Positions 7,086-10,556 of a stretch of DNA of 10,556 bases are shown one piece after another (the stretch's first letter is position 1; the number at the start of each line of letters is the position of its first letter). The DNA is from Anaerolineales bacterium (lineage in GTDB: Bacteria > Chloroflexota > Anaerolineae > Anaerolineales > UBA4823). The translations under genes and the position numbers were made by a program. Under the pieces are notes generated by a model. That model was not told the DNA's origin. It worked only from the letters and a program-made list of their open reading frames with translations, and ran no database searches. The stretch spans positions 1-10,556 of the forward strand of contig JADYYC010000246.1 in NCBI GenBank assembly GCA_020853835.1, given 5' to 3'.

Positions 7086-7811
7086 TCAACCCCCGCCGCC
7101 GCAGTTGCCAAATATCGGGCCAAACCCTCCGATACCTTTTACGCGCCCTACGGCAATTGAAACCCAAAAGAAGTTGTTTGGCCCAGAACTGGTGCCAAAT
7201 TGTTCGCCGGCATCGTCCTGAAACAACCAGTTGCCTTGATAGACACCCGTATTGGTGGGGGCAACCAGGTCGATGGCGATTTCAATCATCTCACCAGGAG
7301 ACACCTTGACGCCGATCGGTTTCGGCGTCAGGCCTCCCATCCGGTCGCCATAGGAAAAGACGATCGAATACTTCGGATTCCAGTCGCACGTCCCGCTGTT
7401 GAGCATCTGCCAGACTTTGGTGAACCTCTGTCCGGGCTTGACCTCGCTCAGGTCCGAGAAGGTCACGTCTCTGACAAACTGAGCTTTGTTATTGCATACA
7501 TCGGCAAATTGATAGGATTCCAGGTTTTGACCGATGGGCGTCAGAGAAGGAACCGGGGTCGGCGTTGGTTGAGATTCGAGCTCGGCATAATAATTGCTGA
7601 GTTCCGCTTCGTCAAATACAGCCGCAAGAGCCGGTTCCGGAGAAGGGGTCGAGGTCGCAAAATAACTCACACCCTGTTGGGCAACCAGGGTGCGCACCGC
7701 GAGCGTATTTGCCAGACCTGGAATTTCAGGCGTTTGGGGGGCGTTGTAACAGGCGCTCAACAACACCGACAAGATCATTGCAGTTGCGAGAAATCTGAGT
7801 TTCGACATCAT
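7086..7811 (-). CDS. Lipoprotein A: NBR1-type Ig-like domain with Gly-rich tail
   Basis: A 241-residue predicted lipoprotein, first of three. The signal peptide ends in lipobox LSAC with Cys21. A segment PGLANTLAVRTLV (31-43) resembles lipoprotein D. A spacer with TPSPEP and PTPTPVP runs to about 100, then one NBR1/FW Ig-like domain (106-221). Visible hallmarks: Cys106, FTKVWQMLNSGTCDW (130-144), SPGEMIEIAIDLVAPTNTG and GNWLF. It keeps all four Trp of the FW family (134, 144, 195, 216), unlike its three neighbours. The tail (222-241) is Gly-rich and ends NCGGGG. Start: ATG at 7811 (a second ATG follows at 7808), with CAGGA 8 nt upstream. The longer open frame to 7895 would put a basic, Cys/His-rich stretch before the signal peptide and is rejected. 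A candidate promoter lies about 64 nt upstream. Ligand unknown. Confidence 0.88.
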   Translation of the reverse strand: MMSKLRFLATAMILSVLLSACYNAPQTPEIPGLANTLAVRTLVAQQGVSYFATSTPSPEPALAAVFDEAELSNYYAELESQPTPTPVPSLTPIGQNLESYQFADVCNNKAQFVRDVTFSDLSEVKPGQRFTKVWQMLNSGTCDWNPKYSIVFSYGDRMGGLTPKPIGVKVSPGEMIEIAIDLVAPTNTGVYQGNWLFQDDAGEQFGTSSGPNNFFWVSIAVGRVKGIGGFGPIFGNCGGGG

Positions 7812-7819
7812 GCGTTTTT

Positions 7820-7824
7820 TCCTG
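7820..7824 (-). promoter_or_regulatory. Ribosome-binding site deciding the lipoprotein A start
   Basis: The minus strand reads CAGGA, followed by 8 nt of A-rich sequence and the double ATG at 7811-7806. It supports the internal start in front of the signal peptide rather than the longer open frame beginning at 7895. Confidence 0.55.
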
Positions 7825-7874
7825 TGATAAAAGCCGATAATTGTGGACAACGCATCTTTCCGAAATCTATGATG

Positions 7875-7883
7875 AGTATAACA
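7875..7883 (-). promoter_or_regulatory. Extended -10 promoter candidate for the lipoprotein A-B-C unit
   Basis: The minus strand reads TGTTATACT, a TGn extension plus TATACT (5 of 6 consensus). The hexamer 17 nt upstream (TGTTTT, 7898-7903) is a poor -35, as extended -10 promoters tolerate. Transcription would begin near 7868, giving a leader of about 57 nt. It lies 15 nt past the fdhA terminator stem. Confidence 0.45.
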
Positions 7884-7897
7884 GAAATTATGCAATT

Positions 7898-7933
7898 AAA
7901 ACAGGTATCTACAAAATTGCAGATACCTGTTTT
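7898..7933. terminator. Intrinsic terminator of fdhA (bidirectional)
   Basis: Two perfectly complementary 13-nt arms (7898-7910 and 7921-7933) flank a 10-nt loop. On the minus strand the stem reads AAAACAGGTATCT then AGATACCTGTTTT, giving a U-tract as the 3' arm, 19 nt after the fdhA stop. The opposite strand also ends in TTTT. Six loop bases (GCAATT) are complementary to AATTGC right after the U-tract, so a pseudoknot is possible. Confidence 0.85.
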
Positions 7934-7952
7934 GACTGACTAAATTGAAAGC

Positions 7953-10556
7953 CTAGTTCAGCGCTTCGACCCGGACTGCGCAGATCTTGTAAGCCGGGAT
8001 TTTTGCCACAGGATCCAGGGCGTCTATGGTCAATTCGTTAGCTGAGGCTTCGGGGAAGTGAAAGTTCGAGAACACCATGCCGGGCGGGACCCGGTCGGTG
8101 ATCCAGGCTTCGGCTTCGATGCTGCCCCGGCGAGAGCTGACACGGACGCGCCTCTTTCCATTTAGACCCAGTTTTTCCGCATCTTCAGGGTTGACCTCGA
8201 TTTTTGCCTCGTCATATATTTTCATCAAGCCCTGGGTCCGGCGCGTCATTTCGCCGCCATGCCAGTGATAAAGCACGCGGCCCGTATTGAGGAGCATGGG
8301 GTAGGCGTCATCAGGGAGCTCGGCTGGTGGAACGTAGTCGATCGGCGTGAATTTGCCCTTGCCGCGCGTGAACTGGCCGACGTGCAAGATGGGCGTGCCA
8401 GGGTGTTGGGCGTCCTTGACAGGCCAATGCAGGCCTGTGTCCGTCTCGAGGCGGGCATGTGATACGCCGGCGTAGCTGGGTGTCAGCGCGGCCAGTTCGT
8501 CCATCACCTGGGCTGTGCTTGTGTAATCCCAGGCGGAGTGAGGAGCGGCGGCCACCTGGCGGTCGCCGCTGGAGAGCACCCGGCGCGCCAGGTCGGCGAC
8601 GATCTGCCAGTCTTCCCGCGCTTCTCCGGGGGCAGGAATGGCTTTGCGCACGAGCTGGATACGCCGCTCGGTGTTTGTAAACGTCCCCGATTTCTCCGCG
8701 AAGCTCACGCCGGGGAGCACGATGTCCGCATATGGCAGCGTCTCGGTGGGGAAGATTTCCTGGAGGATCACCATTTCGCACTCTTCCAGGCACTCGCGGA
8801 TGTGGTTGCTGTTTGGATCGCTCATCACGGGATCTTCGCCCACGATGTAGAGCAGGCGGGTTTTACCTTCTTGGATGCCCGGCATCATCTCGGTCACGGT
8901 CATCCCCACGGTGGGAGACATCGAAGCGCCCCAGGCTGTGGCAAATTTCTCCTGCGCGGCTTCGGCGGCGACGTTCTGATAACCCGGATAAACGTTTGGC
9001 AGCCCGCCCATATCGCAAGCGCCCTGCACGTTGTTCTGGCCTCTGAGCGGGTTGACGCCCCCGCCAGGGACGCCGATATTCCCCAGCAGCATTTGCAGGT
9101 TCGCCAGATCCATCACGTTGCGCACGCCGACGATGTGCTGGGTGATCCCCATAGCCCACATGACCGCCATCGGTTTTTGCGTGGCGAGGATCTCCGCCGC
9201 TTCGTAGAGTTTTTCAACCGGGATGCGGGTGAGTTCGGATACTTTTTGCGGCGGATACTGTTCAATAGAGGCGCGAAACTCATCAAAACCTTCGGTGCGG
9301 TTGGCGATAAATTCCTTGTCTTCCCAACCCTTTTCGAGGATGATGTACATCAAGCCGTTGATCAACAGGATATCCGTGCCAGACTTGGGCCGTAAATGGA
9401 GCGTGGCAAACTCAGTGATGTCGATCTTGCGCGGGTCGGCGACGATCAGCTTGACCCCGCGCTTGAGCACCGCCTGACGGATCATGGTGCCAAAAACCGG
9501 ATGCTGCTCAGTTGTATTCGAGCCGATGATGAGCATCGATTTGGCGTTGGAGACGACGTCCTGCATCGTATTGGTCATCGCGCCCGAGCCATAGGAAGCG
9601 GCCAGACCGGCCACCGTGCTGGAGTGTCAGAGACGGGCGCAGTGGTCGATATTATTCGTCCCGACGACCTGGCGCGCAAACTTGTTGAGCAAATAGTTTT
9701 CTTCGTTAAGGCACTTGGCGGAGGCGAGAACGCCGATGCGGTCACCGCCGTGGGTATCGCGTACCTCACGGATCTTATCTGCGGCGATCCTCAAGGCGGT
9801 GTCCCAATCCACCGTGACCCATTCTCCACGATCTTTGGGGCGCGGCGTGCCGTCTAACAGGTATTTCCGCACCCGCGGGTGGGTCAACCGCTCTTCGTGG
9901 TGGATGAAGTCGTAGCCGTACCGCCCCTTCACGCACATGTGCATTCCGTTCACGGGGGCCATTGGATTAGACGTGACGCGGATGACCTTATCGTCTTTGA
10001 CGTTCAGGTCAAGCTGGCAGCCCACGCCGCAATAGGTGCATGTCGTGGTCACTTTGCGATCCGCCACGCCGAGGTGAACGGACATTTTGTTGTTCAGCGC
10101 CCCGGTGGGGCAATAGGCCACGCACGCGCCGCACGACTCGCAGCGGGCGTCCAGCATGGTCGTATCGGCGCCGGCGACCACGCGCGTATCAAAGCCGCGC
10201 TCGACCAGGCGCCAGACAAAACGGCCCTGTACCTCGGCGCAGGCGCGAATACAGCGCGTGCAGAGGATGCACTTGTTCATATCGACCCAGACGAAAGGGT
10301 TCGGATCGCTATCGACCTGATAACGCGGCGCTTTAGCCATCGCTTTGTCGAGATCGATGTGATAGTGCTTTGCCCAATGAAACAATTCGTTGGCTTCGCC
10401 CAGACTGTTTTCGTATCCTTGATCGTAATAGTTGGAAAGGAGCAGTTCAAGGATGGCACGGCGCGATTCTGCCAGGGCTGGGTTCTCGGTCGTGACCTCC
10501 ATGCCCTGGCTGACGGATAGGGCACAGGAAGCCATGGGGGTACGGTAGCCCTTGAC
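7953..10556 (-). CDS. fdhA: Selenocysteine-containing formate dehydrogenase catalytic (alpha) subunit, 5' partial
   Basis: Oxidises formate to CO2 (or the reverse) at a Mo/W bis-pyranopterin site and passes electrons along Fe-S clusters, in this family usually to NAD(P) or ferredoxin through diaphorase partners; cytoplasmic. The 867 residues present (window numbering) begin VKGYRTPMASC, the end of a 2Fe-2S domain with its last Cys (11). Next come two 4Fe-4S motifs (Cys96/99/102/106 and 139/142/145/149), the catalytic-domain 4Fe-4S site (Cys173/176/180/208) with Lys210, and NNIDHCARL-U-HSSTVAGL with selenocysteine 310 and its adjacent His. Arg505 in RGQNNVQGACDMG is the substrate-site Arg, and a molybdopterin-dinucleotide domain runs from about 751. 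The TGA at 9627-9629 is the only in-frame stop before the TAG at 7953. The His-Cys3 cluster site expected near 43-59 has lost all ligands. The N-terminus, about 40 residues or more, lies outside. Also called fdhF. Confidence 0.94.
9598..9629 (-). promoter_or_regulatory. Bacterial SECIS element with recoded UGA
   Basis: The UGA (9627-9629) is followed by 18 nt and then a GGUCU apical loop (9604-9608) on a 6-bp stem, GUGGCC (9609-9614) with GGCCGC (9598-9603), including one G-U pair. In the E. coli fdhF SECIS, as I recall it, the loop is also GGUCU and also starts 18 nt after the UGA. Such hairpins bind SelB carrying selenocysteyl-tRNA. The hairpin overlaps coding sequence for the conserved TVAGLAA stretch. 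Confidence 0.88.

Noticed and set aside
8538..9395. 285-codon plus-strand open frame opposite fdhA
   Set aside because: A shadow frame of a GC-rich gene whose minus-strand protein is highly conserved; the plus product has no recognisable motif.
9612..9629. Interpretation of fdhA as two genes or a nonsense-mutated pseudogene
   Set aside because: The stop is TGA exactly at the Sec/Cys active-site position with a matching SECIS hairpin, and the rest of the frame is intact on both sides.
9879..10520. 213-codon plus-strand open frame opposite the Fe-S region of fdhA
   Set aside because: The opposite strand encodes clear Cys-rich cluster motifs; this frame is their complement.

Overview
The window reads as chromosomal DNA of a Chloroflexota bacterium, most likely class Anaerolineae. 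The main clue is four adjacent lipoproteins, each with a Thr/Pro-rich spacer and an NBR1-type (FW) Ig-like domain, an architecture very common in that class. The style of the penicillin-acylase-family protein and the selenocysteine formate dehydrogenase also fit. This assignment is inference; there is no rRNA gene in the window. Every gene I accept lies on the minus strand, so the window is described in transcription order, from high to low coordinates.

(1) 10556-7953: the catalytic subunit of a molybdenum/tungsten NAD-type formate dehydrogenase, with its N-terminus outside the window. An in-frame TGA at 9627-9629 falls exactly where selenocysteine sits in this family. It is followed 18 nt later by a GGUCU-capped hairpin (bacterial SECIS). 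The two open halves are therefore one gene. A strong hairpin terminator (7898-7933) ends it.

(2) 7811-5675: three consecutive NBR1-domain lipoproteins (called A, B and C here). They probably form one transcription unit, starting from an extended -10 promoter next to the fdhA terminator and ending at a small terminator at 5640-5658.

(3) 5531-4227: a fourth, larger NBR1-domain lipoprotein (D), with a 12-glycine run and an extra C-terminal domain. It has its own candidate promoter, embedded in a second large terminator hairpin (5574-5618). A 229-nt spacer holding a 13-bp hairpin follows.

(4) 3997-262: an MFS exporter (MFS_3/EntS type) and a penicillin-acylase-family Ntn hydrolase, separated by 13 nt with the ribosome-binding site touching the upstream stop codon; a translationally linked pair.

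(5) 182 to the left edge: the first 60 codons of ribose-phosphate pyrophosphokinase (prs), with a consensus TATAAT and a small inverted repeat in front.

The regions do not form one pathway. Formate oxidation, a surface-lipoprotein locus of unknown function, an export/amide-hydrolysis pair and nucleotide precursor synthesis lie side by side, separated by terminators. The most notable points are the UGA recoding, the loss of the N-terminal His-Cys3 cluster site in the formate dehydrogenase, and the tandem NBR1 lipoprotein cluster with its terminator-promoter junctions.
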